Assembly (NCBI RefSeq): GCF_042433515.1
Contig: NZ_JBHLVH010000014.1
Location: 1-64,000 of the forward strand
Reading direction: 5' to 3'
DNA from: Kytococcus schroeteri
Lineage (GTDB): Bacteria > Actinomycetota > Actinomycetes > Actinomycetales > Dermatophilaceae
DNA length: 64,000 bases
Positions 21,848 to 30,551 of this stretch are shown here, in pieces. Within the stretch, counting starts at the first letter, position 1, and every line of letters begins with the position of its first letter. The translations under genes were made by a program, and so were the position numbers. Below the pieces are notes generated by a model, which had not been told where the DNA came from, searched no databases, and saw only the letters and a program-made list of their open reading frames with translations.

Positions 21848-23568
21848 GCCTCGTTCCCCCGGCGCCCGTCCTGCCCGCAGCCTGCGGTGAGGGCCTGCAG
21901 CACGGCGGTGTACCCGGCATCGGACAGGGCGTGCAGGCGCAGCACGGGCCGGCCGTGCTCGGCGAGCACCTGTGCGTCGCCGGCCGCCTGGGCGGCGATG
22001 AGCTCACCGAAGGTGAAGTCCCGGCCGGGGACCTCCAGGTCGGCGCCCTCGGGGACGGCCCGGGTGACCTGCAGGTACACCCCGTCGGCGGGGCCGCCCT
22101 TGTGGAACTGGCCGGTGGAGTGCAGGAAGCGCGGGCCGAACCCGACGGTCACCGGACGCCCCGTGGCCGCGGTGAGGGCGGCCTGCACCGCGGCCGCCTC
22201 GTCCCCGTGCTGCCAGCGGTCCACGTAGGCCATCACCGCGAGGTAGCCCGAGGGCCCCACCTGTGCCAGCAGGGCGTCGACCGCCTGCTGCACCGAGGCG
22301 GCGTCCCCGAGGAAACCGCCCTCGGCGCGGACCTCCACCTCCGAGGCGACGAGAGCGGGCTCGGAGGAGCCGCCGGCCCCACCGGACATCTGCTGGCAGG
22401 CGGCCTTCTTGGCACTCTCCACGTCCGGCTGGTCGAAGGGGTTGATGCCCAGGAGGTACCCGGCCACGGCCGTGGCGGTCTCCCAGAGTAGGAACTGCCC
22501 GCCGAGCGAGCCGCCCACGTTCACCACGGCGGCGGGGTTCTCGGCGTCCACCGGCTGCAGGTCGTCGCCGGCGAACCAGTCGTCGCGCTCGTCCACCTCT
22601 TCGCCGATGACGCGCGCCGCGGTCACGTCCGGCAGATCGGCCAGGCGGTGGGAGAGGGGCTCGCCACCCTGCGTGGAGAGAAGGTCCACCACCGGCAGCA
22701 CGCCGGTGCCCTGCTTGCCGGTGGACTCGGCGACGAGCTGCTCGGCCCAGTCACCCAGCCCACGGATGGACGTGCCGGCGTCGCTCACCACGAGCACGTC
22801 CCGGCGTGTGCCCTCGAGGCCGGCGAGCACCGCCCCCAGGCGCAGCGCGGGGTTGCCTGCCTCGTCCTCGGCCAGCACGTCGGCCACGGCCTCGGCCTCG
22901 TCGAGCAGGGCCTCCACGTCCACGCCGGCCAGCCCGCTGGGCACCAGCCCGAAGGCAGTGAGCGCGCTGTAGCGACCACCCACCTCGGGGTCGGCGTTCA
23001 CCACGGCCCATCCCGCGGCCCGTGCCTCCTCGTCGAGGGGGGAACCGGGGTCGGTCACGACCACCACGTGGTCGGCGGGGTCGAGCCCGGCGGCCTCGAG
23101 GGCGGCCACGAAGGCCCGGCGCTGCGAGTCGGTCTCGGCGGTGGAGCCGCTCTTGGAGCTCACCACCACCACGGTGCGGGCGAGATCCTCCGGCGTGCCC
23201 AGGGCCGTGCGCACCATCTGCGGGTCGGAGGAGTCGCACACCACGAGCTCCCGGCCCGCGGTGGTGGTGACCACCTCCGGCGCCAGCGAGGAGCCGCCCA
23301 TGCCGCACAGCACCACCCGGTCGTGCCCGCGGTGGCGGTCGGCGAGGGTCTCCACCTCGCCCACCAGCGACCGGCTGGTGCGGTGCAGGTCCACCCACCC
23401 GAGCCGCTTCCGGGCCTCCTCGTGCGCGGCCTCGCCCCACACGGTGGCGTCCTTCGCGGCGATGCGGCTGGCCACCTTCTCGGTCACCAGGCGCTCCACG
23501 TGCGCGGCGATGGCGTCCGCGGCCGGTCCGGTGGCGTCGACGATGATCTCGCTGGAGCGTTCCAACAC
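21844..23568 (-). CDS. pgi: Glucose-6-phosphate isomerase
   Basis: Interconverts glucose 6-phosphate and fructose 6-phosphate, feeding carbon back to zwf. The 574-residue product has the sugar-phosphate SIS-type features VVLCGMGGSSLAPEV near residues 85-99 and VVVVSSKSGSTAETDS near 135-150, with the conserved serine/threonine phosphate clamps. It belongs to the divergent actinobacterial type found inside tal-pgi-zwf clusters. The GTG at 23568 follows AGAAGGGG. The stop overlaps the zwf start. Confidence 0.93.
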   Translation of the reverse strand: MLERSSEIIVDATGPAADAIAAHVERLVTEKVASRIAAKDATVWGEAAHEEARKRLGWVDLHRTSRSLVGEVETLADRHRGHDRVVLCGMGGSSLAPEVVTTTAGRELVVCDSSDPQMVRTALGTPEDLARTVVVVSSKSGSTAETDSQRRAFVAALEAAGLDPADHVVVVTDPGSPLDEEARAAGWAVVNADPEVGGRYSALTAFGLVPSGLAGVDVEALLDEAEAVADVLAEDEAGNPALRLGAVLAGLEGTRRDVLVVSDAGTSIRGLGDWAEQLVAESTGKQGTGVLPVVDLLSTQGGEPLSHRLADLPDVTAARVIGEEVDERDDWFAGDDLQPVDAENPAAVVNVGGSLGGQFLLWETATAVAGYLLGINPFDQPDVESAKKAACQQMSGGAGGSSEPALVASEVEVRAEGGFLGDAASVQQAVDALLAQVGPSGYLAVMAYVDRWQHGDEAAAVQAALTAATGRPVTVGFGPRFLHSTGQFHKGGPADGVYLQVTRAVPEGADLEVPGRDFTFGELIAAQAAGDAQVLAEHGRPVLRLHALSDAGYTAVLQALTAGCGQDGRRGNEA

Positions 23569-23606
23569 GGGTGGTTCCCCTTCTCGGGCGGGTGGCTGCA
23601 GGTGGG

Positions 23607-24770
23607 TCAGGACGTCGCGGCGTCGAGCTGTTGCTGCACCGAGCCGAGCAACTCGTCCCAGGCGTCGGCGAACTTCTGCACGCCCTCGCGCTCCAGCTGG
23701 TCCACCACCTCCTGGTAGCGGATGCCCAGGGCCTCGAGGCGGTCCAGCACCGCGGAGGACTCCGCGTAGGTGGACTGCACCGTGTCACCGGTGACCTCCG
23801 CGTGGTCAGCGGTGGCCTCCAGGGTGGCGGCCGGCATCGTGTTGACGGTGTTGGGGGCCACCAGGCCGGTGACGTACAGCGTGTCCGGCAGGGACTCGTC
23901 CTTCACCGAGGTGGAGGCCCACAGCGGGCGCTGCACGGTCGCGCCGTCGTCGGCGAGGGTCTGCCAGCGCGGGGTGGAGAACACCTCGTCGAAGGCCTGG
24001 TAGGCCAGGCGGGCGTTGGCCAGGGCGGCCCTCCCCCTGAGATCGGCCGCGGCCGGGTCGCCCAGGGCGGCCAGGCGCTTGTCCACCTCGGCGTCCACGC
24101 GGGAGACGAAGAAGCTCGCCACCGAGTGGATGGTGGACAGGTCGCGGCCGGCCTCGCGGGCCTGCTCCAGGCCGGTGAGGTAGGCGTTCATCACACCGCG
24201 GTAGCGGTCGAGGGAGAAGATGAGCGTCACGTTGACGCTGATGCCCTCGGCGATCACCTGGGTGATGGCCGGCAGGCCCTCCACCGTGGCCGGGATCTTG
24301 ATGAGCAGGTTCGGCCGGTCGATGGTCTGCCACAGGCGGCGGGCCATCTCCACGGTGCCCTGGGTGTCGGCGGCCAGGCGCGGGTCAACCTCGATGGAGA
24401 CGCGGCCGTCCTGCCCGCCGGTCCGTTCGTACAGGGGGAGGAGCACGTCGCAGGCGTCGGCCACGTCGGTGGTGGTGAGGCGGTACACGGCCTCGTCCAC
24501 GTCCACGCCCTCGGCGGCGATCTCGCGCACCTGCTCGTCGTAGTCGGCGGCCTCGGCCAGCGCCTTGGCGAAGATGGACGGGTTGGTGGTCACGCCGACG
24601 ACGGCGCGGGTGTCCACGTACTCCTGCAGCCGGCCCTCGCGGACCATAGGGCGGGAGAGGTCGTCCAGCCAGATGGAGACGCCCTGCGCGGAGAGGTCCC
24701 GCACCGGCTGCGGGGCGCCGGGGAACTCCAGGCGGGTGACGGCGCTGGCCTCGGGGGTGGTGTGCGACAT
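23607..24770 (-). CDS. tal: Transaldolase
   Basis: Transfers a dihydroxyacetone unit between sugar phosphates in the non-oxidative pentose phosphate pathway. The 387-residue product is of the longer Tal class common in actinobacteria. GVTTNPSIFAKAL lies near residues 53-65, and IEVDPRLAADTQGTVEMARRLW near 115-136. The Schiff-base lysine is in NLLIKIPATVEGLPAI near 141-156, and NVTLIFSLDRYRGVMNAY follows. The ATG at 24770 has GGAAGG at nine bases; a GTG at 24776 overlapping the tkt stop is the alternative. Confidence 0.97.
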   Translation of the reverse strand: MSHTTPEASAVTRLEFPGAPQPVRDLSAQGVSIWLDDLSRPMVREGRLQEYVDTRAVVGVTTNPSIFAKALAEAADYDEQVREIAAEGVDVDEAVYRLTTTDVADACDVLLPLYERTGGQDGRVSIEVDPRLAADTQGTVEMARRLWQTIDRPNLLIKIPATVEGLPAITQVIAEGISVNVTLIFSLDRYRGVMNAYLTGLEQAREAGRDLSTIHSVASFFVSRVDAEVDKRLAALGDPAAADLRGRAALANARLAYQAFDEVFSTPRWQTLADDGATVQRPLWASTSVKDESLPDTLYVTGLVAPNTVNTMPAATLEATADHAEVTGDTVQSTYAESSAVLDRLEALGIRYQEVVDQLEREGVQKFADAWDELLGSVQQQLDAATS

Positions 24771-24772
24771 GC

Positions 24773-26905
24773 TCACTGGCCTTCCACGATCGACAGGGAC
24801 TTCCGGGCCGCGGCCACGGTGGCCGCGGCGGTGATGCCGAACTCCTCGAACAGCACCTCGGCGGGGGCGGAGGCCCCGAAGTGCTCCAGGGAGACGGCCT
24901 GACCGGCGTCGCCCAGCAGGTCCCACCAGGACATCGCCAGGCCGGCCTCCACGCTCACGCGTGCGCGCACCGACGGCGGGAGCACCTCGTCGCGGTAGGC
25001 CTGGTCCTGGGCGTCGAACCACTCGCGGCACGGCATCGAGACGACGCGGGTGCCGATGCCCTCGGCCTGCAGCGTCCTGCGGGCCTCCAGCGCGAGCTGC
25101 ACCTCCGACCCGGTGGCCATGAGGAGCACCCGGAGCTCGCCCTCGGCGTCGGCCAGCACGTAGCCGCCCTTGGCCACGCCCTCGGCCGAGGCGTACTGCT
25201 CGCGGTCCAGGTGCGGCACCGCCTGCCGGGTCAGGATCAGCGCGGCCGGGTGGTCCACGTGGCCCAGCACCGTGCGCCAGGCCACGGCGGTCTCGTTGGC
25301 GTCGGCGGGGCGCACCACGTCCAGGCCGGGGATGGCACGCAGCGAGGCCAGGTGCTCCACCGGCTGGTGCGTGGGGCCGTCCTCGCCCAGGCCGATGGAG
25401 TCGTGCGTCCACACGTAGGTCACCGGTGCCTGCTGGATGGCGGCCAGGCGCACCGCGGGGCGCATGTAGTCGCTGAAGGTCAGGAAGGTGCCGCCGTAGG
25501 GGCGGGTGAGGCCCTCCAGCGCGATGCCAGTGAGCGCCATGCCCATGGCGTTCTCCCGGATGCCGAAGTGCAGGGTGCGGCCGTAGCGGTGGCCGCTGAA
25601 CATCGTGGTGGCCTTGGACTCCGGCACGAAGCTCGGCACGCCGTCCATGGTGGTGTTGTTGGAGCCGGCGAGGTCGGCGGAGCCACCCCACAGCTCCGGC
25701 ATCACCTCGGCCAGGGCGTTGAGCACCTGGCCGGAGGCGGCACGCGTGGCCAGCGGCTTGTCGTCGGCGGTCCAGGTCGGGAAGGCCTCGGCGAACCCCT
25801 CGGGCAGCTGCTGGGCGACCAGGCGGTCCAGCAGGGCCGCGTTCTCGGGGTTGGCCTCGCGCCAGGCGGCCAGCCGGGTGTCCCACTCGGCGTGGGCGGC
25901 GGCGCCGCGGTCGGCCACCTGGCGGACGTGCGCCAGAACCTCGTCGTCCATGGGGAAGGCGACCTCGGGGTCGAAGCCGAGCAGCTCCTTGGTGCCGGCG
26001 ATCTCCTCGGCGCCCAGGGCCGCACCGTGCGCCGAGCCGGTGTCGCGCTTGGTGGGCGCCGGCCAGCCGATGACAGTGCGCAGCTTGATGAGGGTGGGGC
26101 GCCCGTCGGCCTTCTTCGACTCCTCGAGCGCACGCCACAGGGCGTCCACGTCCTCGGTGTACGGGTCGGTGGCGCGCCAGTCGACGGTCACGGTGTTCCA
26201 GCCGTAGGCCTCGTAGCGCTTCGCCACGTCCTCGGAGAACGAGATGTCGGTGTCGTCCTCGATGGAGATCTCGTTGTCGTCGTAGATGACCGTGAGGTTG
26301 TCGAGCTCCTGGTGCCCGGCCAACGAGGAGGCCTCGGCGGTGACGCCCTCCATGATGTCGCCGTCGGAGGCGATGACCCACACGTGGTGGTCGAAGGGGG
26401 ACTCCCCGGGGGCGGCATCGGGGTCGAGCAGCCCGCGCTGGCGGCGCTGCGCCATCGCCATGCCCACTGCGGTGGCCAGGCCGGAGCCGAGCGGGCCGGT
26501 GGTGGCCTCCACGCCGGTGGTGTGGTGCACCTCCGGGTGGCCGGGGGTCTGCGAGCCCCAGGTGCGCAGGGCCTTGAGGTCGTCCATCTCCAGGCCGTAG
26601 CCGGAGTAGTAGAGCTGCACGTACTGCGTCAGGCAGGAGTGCCCCGCCGAGAGCACGAAGCGGTCACGGCCCAGCCAGTGCGCGTCGTTCGGGTCGTGGC
26701 GCATGACCTTCTGGAACAGCAGGTAGGCCGCGGGCGCCAGCGACATCGCCGTGCCCGGGTGGCCGCTGCCGCACTTCTCCACGGCGTCGGCGGCCAGGAG
26801 GCGGGCGGTGTCCACGGCGCGCAGGTCGGTGTCGGTCCACCCCACCTGCTGCGCCACGGGGTCGGCGAGCTGGCTGTCGCGGGTGGGCTTGCTGGACTCG
26901 GTCAC
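24773..26905 (-). CDS. tkt: Transketolase
   Basis: A thiamine-diphosphate enzyme that moves two-carbon units in the pentose phosphate pathway. The 710-residue product begins VTESSKPT and contains DAVEKCGSGHPGTAMSLAPA near 42-60. The ThDP-binding GDIMEGVTAEASSLAGH lies near 172-188 with the following NEISIEDDTDIS, and YGGTFLTFSDYMRPAVRL near 465-485 with IGLGEDGPTHQPVEHL near 505-520. The GTG at 26905 has a textbook AAGGAG upstream. It is the first gene of the minus-strand pentose phosphate operon, divergent from ctaB. Confidence 0.98.
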   Translation of the reverse strand: MTESSKPTRDSQLADPVAQQVGWTDTDLRAVDTARLLAADAVEKCGSGHPGTAMSLAPAAYLLFQKVMRHDPNDAHWLGRDRFVLSAGHSCLTQYVQLYYSGYGLEMDDLKALRTWGSQTPGHPEVHHTTGVEATTGPLGSGLATAVGMAMAQRRQRGLLDPDAAPGESPFDHHVWVIASDGDIMEGVTAEASSLAGHQELDNLTVIYDDNEISIEDDTDISFSEDVAKRYEAYGWNTVTVDWRATDPYTEDVDALWRALEESKKADGRPTLIKLRTVIGWPAPTKRDTGSAHGAALGAEEIAGTKELLGFDPEVAFPMDDEVLAHVRQVADRGAAAHAEWDTRLAAWREANPENAALLDRLVAQQLPEGFAEAFPTWTADDKPLATRAASGQVLNALAEVMPELWGGSADLAGSNNTTMDGVPSFVPESKATTMFSGHRYGRTLHFGIRENAMGMALTGIALEGLTRPYGGTFLTFSDYMRPAVRLAAIQQAPVTYVWTHDSIGLGEDGPTHQPVEHLASLRAIPGLDVVRPADANETAVAWRTVLGHVDHPAALILTRQAVPHLDREQYASAEGVAKGGYVLADAEGELRVLLMATGSEVQLALEARRTLQAEGIGTRVVSMPCREWFDAQDQAYRDEVLPPSVRARVSVEAGLAMSWWDLLGDAGQAVSLEHFGASAPAEVLFEEFGITAAATVAAARKSLSIVEGQ

Positions 26906-26950
26906 GCTGCACTCCTTGGGATGGGGGAAACGCACGGACGGGCGGGTCTC

Positions 26951-26956
26951 CACCCT
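26951..26956 (-). promoter_or_regulatory. Putative -10 element for tkt and the pentose phosphate operon
   Basis: On the minus strand this reads TAGGGT. Transcription would start near 26944, leaving about 39 bases of leader containing the AAGGAG ribosome site. Confidence 0.45.
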
Positions 26957-27074
26957 ATGCGTCCCGGGGTGGAGGGGGCACCCCGCGGGGTCCGCCCACG
27001 GAAGGGCGGCCGTCGCCGGGAGGGCGCGGCGGGAGGTCAACGACGCTGCGTCGCAGATCGTCGGGGGCGACGGA

Positions 27075-27080
27075 TACGAT
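27075..27080 (+). promoter_or_regulatory. Putative -10 element of ctaB
   Basis: TACGAT lies about 71 bases before the ctaB GTG. It is the clearest -10-like box in the 245-base divergent region between tkt and ctaB. Confidence 0.45.
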
Positions 27081-27150
27081 GGGCCACCGCACTCACGGGC
27101 CGGGACGGCTCGGTGTGCGTGCACCCAGCACCGACGCTCGAGAGGACACC

Positions 27151-28110
27151 GTGACTTCAGGGGCAGATCAGGTGGCGGCGACCCCCGCCAGCCCGTCGGA
27201 CTCCGGCGCGTGGTCCACCGTCCGGGCGTACGTCTCCCTCTGCAAGCCCCGCATCATCGAGCTGCTGCTCATCACCACCTTCCCGGTGATGTTCCTGGCC
27301 GAGCGGGGCGTGCCGAGCTGGTGGCTGGTGGTGGCCACGCTCATCGGCGGCACCCTGTCGGCCTCGAGCGCGAACGTCCTGAACTGCTACCTGGACCGCG
27401 ACATCGACGCCAAGATGCACCGCACCAGCAACCGGCCGCTGGTCACCGGGCAGATCAGCCCCCGGGCGGCCCTTGTGTTCGGCGCCGTGCTCGGCATCGC
27501 GTCCGTGCTGTGGCTGGGGCTGCTGGTCAACTGGCTCTCGGCCGCGCTGTCCTTCGCCGCCATCGTGCTGTACGCGTGGTTCTACACGATCGTGCTCAAG
27601 CGCCGGACCAGCCAGAACATTGTCTGGGGCGGGGTGGCCGGCTGCATCCCGGTGCTCATCGGCTGGTCGGCCGTCACCAACTCGCTGGCCTGGGCGCCCT
27701 TCGTGCTCTTCCTGTTCGTCTTCTTCTGGACCCCGCCGCACTACTGGCCGCTGTCCATGAAGTTCCGCGACGACTACGCCAACGCCGGCGTGCCCATGCT
27801 GCCCGTCATCGAGGACAACGTGGCGGTCGGCAAGAAGATCGTGCTCTACGCCTGGGCCACCGTGCTCACCTCGCTGGTGCTCATCCCCGTGGCGCCGATG
27901 GGGTGGCTCTACACCGTGGTGGCGGTGCTCTCCGGCGGCCTGTTCCTCATGGAGTCGCACACCCTGCTGCGTGGGGCGCGCGCCGGTCTGAGCGAGGCCG
28001 AGATCAAGCCGATGCGGCTCTTCCACTACTCCATCAGCTACGTGAGCGTGCTGTTCATGGCCGTGGCCGTGGACCCGCTCCTCTACTGGGCGCTGCCCGG
28101 CCTGGGCTGA
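27151..28110 (+). CDS. ctaB: Protohaem IX farnesyltransferase (haem O synthase)
   Basis: A UbiA-fold integral membrane prenyltransferase that adds a farnesyl group to haem b to make haem O for cytochrome oxidase. The 319-residue product has CKPRIIELLLITTFPVM near 31-47. The Mg-diphosphate motif NCYLDRDIDAKMHRTSNRPL near 82-101 carries DxxxD, and the second acidic motif region PPHYWPLSMKFRDDYANAG lies near 195-213. About nine membrane helices are evident. The GTG at 27151 follows GAGAGG. The tkt/ctaB divergent arrangement is conserved in Actinobacteria; its partner ctaA lies 588 bases away on the other strand. Confidence 0.96.
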   Translation: MTSGADQVAATPASPSDSGAWSTVRAYVSLCKPRIIELLLITTFPVMFLAERGVPSWWLVVATLIGGTLSASSANVLNCYLDRDIDAKMHRTSNRPLVTGQISPRAALVFGAVLGIASVLWLGLLVNWLSAALSFAAIVLYAWFYTIVLKRRTSQNIVWGGVAGCIPVLIGWSAVTNSLAWAPFVLFLFVFFWTPPHYWPLSMKFRDDYANAGVPMLPVIEDNVAVGKKIVLYAWATVLTSLVLIPVAPMGWLYTVVAVLSGGLFLMESHTLLRGARAGLSEAEIKPMRLFHYSISYVSVLFMAVAVDPLLYWALPGLG

Positions 28111-28190
28111 GCTGGCTCCGGGGCCGCGTGACGGCCCAGGCGCCGATGGGCCATGACGTCCACTGGCCACGGCTGACTCGGGCGAGCCTC

Positions 28191-28334
28191 GGCGGCCGGC
28201 CCGCACGGGAGGTGTCACTGGGCACGCGAAAGGTGCTGGTCGCCCGCGATGGTGCGCGTGGGGCCAGCACCTTTCCCGTGCGGCGTGGGCTTTCCGCGTG
28301 CCCGGGGGCCGGGACCCCCTGTCGCTCGTAGAGG
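28191..28334. repeat. Intergenic repeat element, copy A
   Basis: About 144 bases that recur 355 bases downstream (copy B) with roughly 80 percent identity by eye. The core is an inverted repeat, AAAGGTGCTGG (28229-28239) with CCAGCACCTTT (28264-28274), enclosing a conserved loop containing CGCGATGGT. It continues into two CTTTCC-CGTGC units. No coding sense is seen. Confidence 0.7.
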
Positions 28335-28373
28335 CCCCCGCGACGAGGGGCGTCACGACGGCTCCGCCCGGCT

Positions 28374-28505
28374 CCTGACAGGGTCAACTGCTCCTGACCC
28401 ACGCAACAGCTGCCTGACCGTCCCCCCGAGGGTGGGTCGACCAAGCACGTCGGCAGGTCAGGAGGATGGGAGGGCGCCTGACAGGCCCAGCACGGACCCG
28501 GTCAG
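28374..28505. repeat. Cluster of CCTGAC/GTCAGG hexamers
   Basis: CCTGAC occurs at 28374, 28393, 28413 and 28477 and its complement at 28457, with GGTCAG at 28500. The first three are spaced 19 and 20 bases apart. The cluster separates repeat copies A and B. No gene is seen in 28111-28698. Confidence 0.4.
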
Positions 28506-28545
28506 CCCCAGGCTCGGCGCCCCGAACAGGGGCCAGAGGGCGCCC

Positions 28546-28688
28546 GGCGGCCCACCGCACGGCCAGTGTCACCAAGCACCGGAAAGGTGCTGGTCGCACG
28601 CGATGGTCCGCGTGCCGCCAGCACCTTTCCCGTGCGGCATGGGCTTTCCCGTGCGCGGAGGCCCGGACCCCCCCTCGGCTGGGAGAGG
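28546..28688. repeat. Intergenic repeat element, copy B
   Basis: The second copy of the element at 28191. Arms AAAGGTGCTGG (28583-28593) and CCAGCACCTTT (28618-28628) are identical to copy A, with the same loop core, and the downstream CCCGTGCG units are kept. It ends ten bases from the ctaA stop codon and could serve as the ctaA terminator. Confidence 0.7.
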
Positions 28689-28698
28689 CTCGGCCCGC

Positions 28699-29667
28699 TC
28701 AGCGGCGGACGGCCAGCACGCCCCAGGTGAGCGCCCAGACCAGCAGGCAGGCGCCGAGCATGTGCAGCGCCACCAGGGGCGCCGGCACGGCCAGCGCGTA
28801 CTGCACGTAGCCCAGCAGGCCCTGGGCCAGGGTCACCGCGAGCACCGCCCACCACACGCGCTTGGCGTGGATGGTCGCCTGCGGCAGCAGGTGCAGGCCC
28901 AGCAGCATGGCAGCGACCAGGCCGCAGAAGAGCATCACCGAGTCCGCGTGGAGCCAGCTCATGGTCTTCACGTCGAGCAGGTAGCGCGCAGGGGCGTCGG
29001 CGTCACCGGAGTGCGGGCCCGAGCCGGTCACCACGGTGCCGAGGGTGAGCACCACGGCCGCGGTGACGGCGGCCAGCCCGGCCACCAGGTGCAGGGGGCG
29101 GGGGAGCGGCGGGTGCTGCACCTCGTCGGCCGAGCGGTCGAACCACAGCACGGCGGCCGAGGCGGTGACCAGCAGCATCGAGACGAGGAAGTGCGCGCTC
29201 ACAGTGACCGGGTTGAGGTGGGTGCGCACCGTGATGCCCCCGAGCACGATCTGCGCCACGATGCCGCCCACGACGGCCAGCGCCCATGGCAGCTGCTTGC
29301 GGCGACGCTCCCCGCCCCGGGCCACCACGGCCAGCACGAGCAGCATCGCCACGATGCCCACCACACCGGTGAGCGTACGGTTGCCGAACTCGATGTACGG
29401 GTGGATGCCGTCGGCCTCCTCGATCACCGGGGTGAACGAGCCGGGGTCGCAGTGCGGCCAGGTGGGGCAGCCCAGCCCGGACCCGGTGAGCCGCACCAGG
29501 CCGCCGGTGAGCACGATGCCGATCTCCACGGCCAGGTTGAGCCACAGCAGCGGACGCACCCACCGTCCGATGCGGCGCCAGCCGGTGAGGGCCGGGGTGC
29601 CGGTGTCCAGGGAGTCCTCGGCCGACGGAGGAGTGGTGCGGGGGGCTGCGGGTGCGGGGGTGTTCAC
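28699..29667 (-). CDS. ctaA: Haem A synthase
   Basis: CtaA oxidises the C8 methyl of haem O to a formyl group, producing haem A for aa3-type cytochrome oxidase. The 322-residue product has eight membrane helices. It shows GGLVRLTGSGLGCPTWPHCD near residues 55-75, with the paired cysteines of the extracellular loop. IHPYIEFGNRTLTGVVGI near 88-105 and HFLVSMLLV near 165 carry the haem-ligand histidines. The GTG at 29667 sits six or so bases after a TAGGAT box, so the message is probably leaderless. An alanine/proline-rich tail of about 25 residues precedes the first helix. Confidence 0.95.
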   Translation of the reverse strand: MNTPAPAAPRTTPPSAEDSLDTGTPALTGWRRIGRWVRPLLWLNLAVEIGIVLTGGLVRLTGSGLGCPTWPHCDPGSFTPVIEEADGIHPYIEFGNRTLTGVVGIVAMLLVLAVVARGGERRRKQLPWALAVVGGIVAQIVLGGITVRTHLNPVTVSAHFLVSMLLVTASAAVLWFDRSADEVQHPPLPRPLHLVAGLAAVTAAVVLTLGTVVTGSGPHSGDADAPARYLLDVKTMSWLHADSVMLFCGLVAAMLLGLHLLPQATIHAKRVWWAVLAVTLAQGLLGYVQYALAVPAPLVALHMLGACLLVWALTWGVLAVRR

Positions 29668-29675
29668 GGGGGCAA

Positions 29676-29681
29676 ATCCTA
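29676..29681 (-). promoter_or_regulatory. Putative -10 element of ctaA (leaderless)
   Basis: On the minus strand this reads TAGGAT, eight bases before the ctaA GTG. Confidence 0.5.
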
Positions 29682-29753
29682 CGATGCGTCGTGGATCGCG
29701 CCGCGGCAGGCGTCGCGTGGTGCCGGCGACTGCGCCCGGCACCGGGGCCCGCC

Positions 29754-30551
29754 TCAGTCCGACCAGCGGAACACGCGCGTGGCCAGCAGCCCACCCAGCA
29801 CGGTCCAGGCCAGCAGCACGAGGACGGCCACCCCGTCCAGGTGCCCGTCACCCAGCGCCGCGCGCAGCCCGTCACCGAGGGCACCCGACGGGGTGAGCCG
29901 CACGAGCGTCTCCCACGGGGCACCGAAGCGGTGCGAGGGGAGCAGGCTGCCCAGCGCGAGGAAGACCACCCACAGCAGGTTGGCCACGGCCAGCACGGCC
30001 TCGGCCCGCAGGCGCCCGCCCACGAGCACCGCCAGCACCACGAAGGCCGCGGCGCCGAGCACCCCCACCAGCAGCGCCGCGGGCACGCCGGACCAGGTGG
30101 GCTGCCAGCCGAGCGCCAGGCCCATTCCACCGAGCACCGCCACCTGCAGCGCGATGACGCCGAGCACGGCCACGATGCGTCCCCACACCAGCCCGCTGGC
30201 CCCCAGCGGTGTGGTGCCGAAGAGGCGCAGCACCCCGTACCGGCGGTCGAAGGCCAGCGCGATGGCCTGCCCGGTGAAGGCCGTGGACATGATCGCCAGC
30301 GCCAGCACGCCGGGCACGGCCAGGTCGATGCGGCGCCCCTCGCCGAGGGAGGGGGAGCTCGTGAGGTGCAGCGTCACCAGGGCCAGCAGCGGCAGCACGA
30401 TCGAGACGAGCAGCTGCTCGCCGTTGCGCAGCAGCACGCCCGCCTCGTAGCGGGCCTGCGCCAGCACGCGTCGGGCGGCCGGGACCGCGCGCGCGGAGGC
30501 CGCCTCACCGCCGGTCGCGCCGGCAGGGGTCGTCGCGTCGTGGGCGCTCAT
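29754..30551 (-). CDS. ABC-2 type transporter permease
   Basis: The membrane component of an export ABC transporter. The 265-residue product has a charged amino terminus of about 45 residues and then six hydrophobic segments (LLVSIVLPLLALVTLHL, VPGVLALAIMSTAFTGQAIA, VLGVIALQVAVLGGMGLALG, AAAFVVLAVLVGG, LLWVVFLALGSLLP and a final VLVLLAWTVLGGLLATRVF). The motif FDRRYGVLRLFGTTPLGASG after helix 2 is the ABC-2 permease signature. The start overlaps the stop of the ATPase gene, so the two form one unit. The location between ctaA and sufR is conserved in many actinobacteria, but the substrate is unknown. Confidence 0.88.
   Translation of the reverse strand: MSAHDATTPAGATGGEAASARAVPAARRVLAQARYEAGVLLRNGEQLLVSIVLPLLALVTLHLTSSPSLGEGRRIDLAVPGVLALAIMSTAFTGQAIALAFDRRYGVLRLFGTTPLGASGLVWGRIVAVLGVIALQVAVLGGMGLALGWQPTWSGVPAALLVGVLGAAAFVVLAVLVGGRLRAEAVLAVANLLWVVFLALGSLLPSHRFGAPWETLVRLTPSGALGDGLRAALGDGHLDGVAVLVLLAWTVLGGLLATRVFRWSD

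Noticed and set aside
28249..28690. Apparent small proteins inside the duplicated repeat (repeated FPCG-containing peptides)
   Set aside because: No ribosome sites, frames differ between the copies, and conservation follows the hairpin rather than codons.
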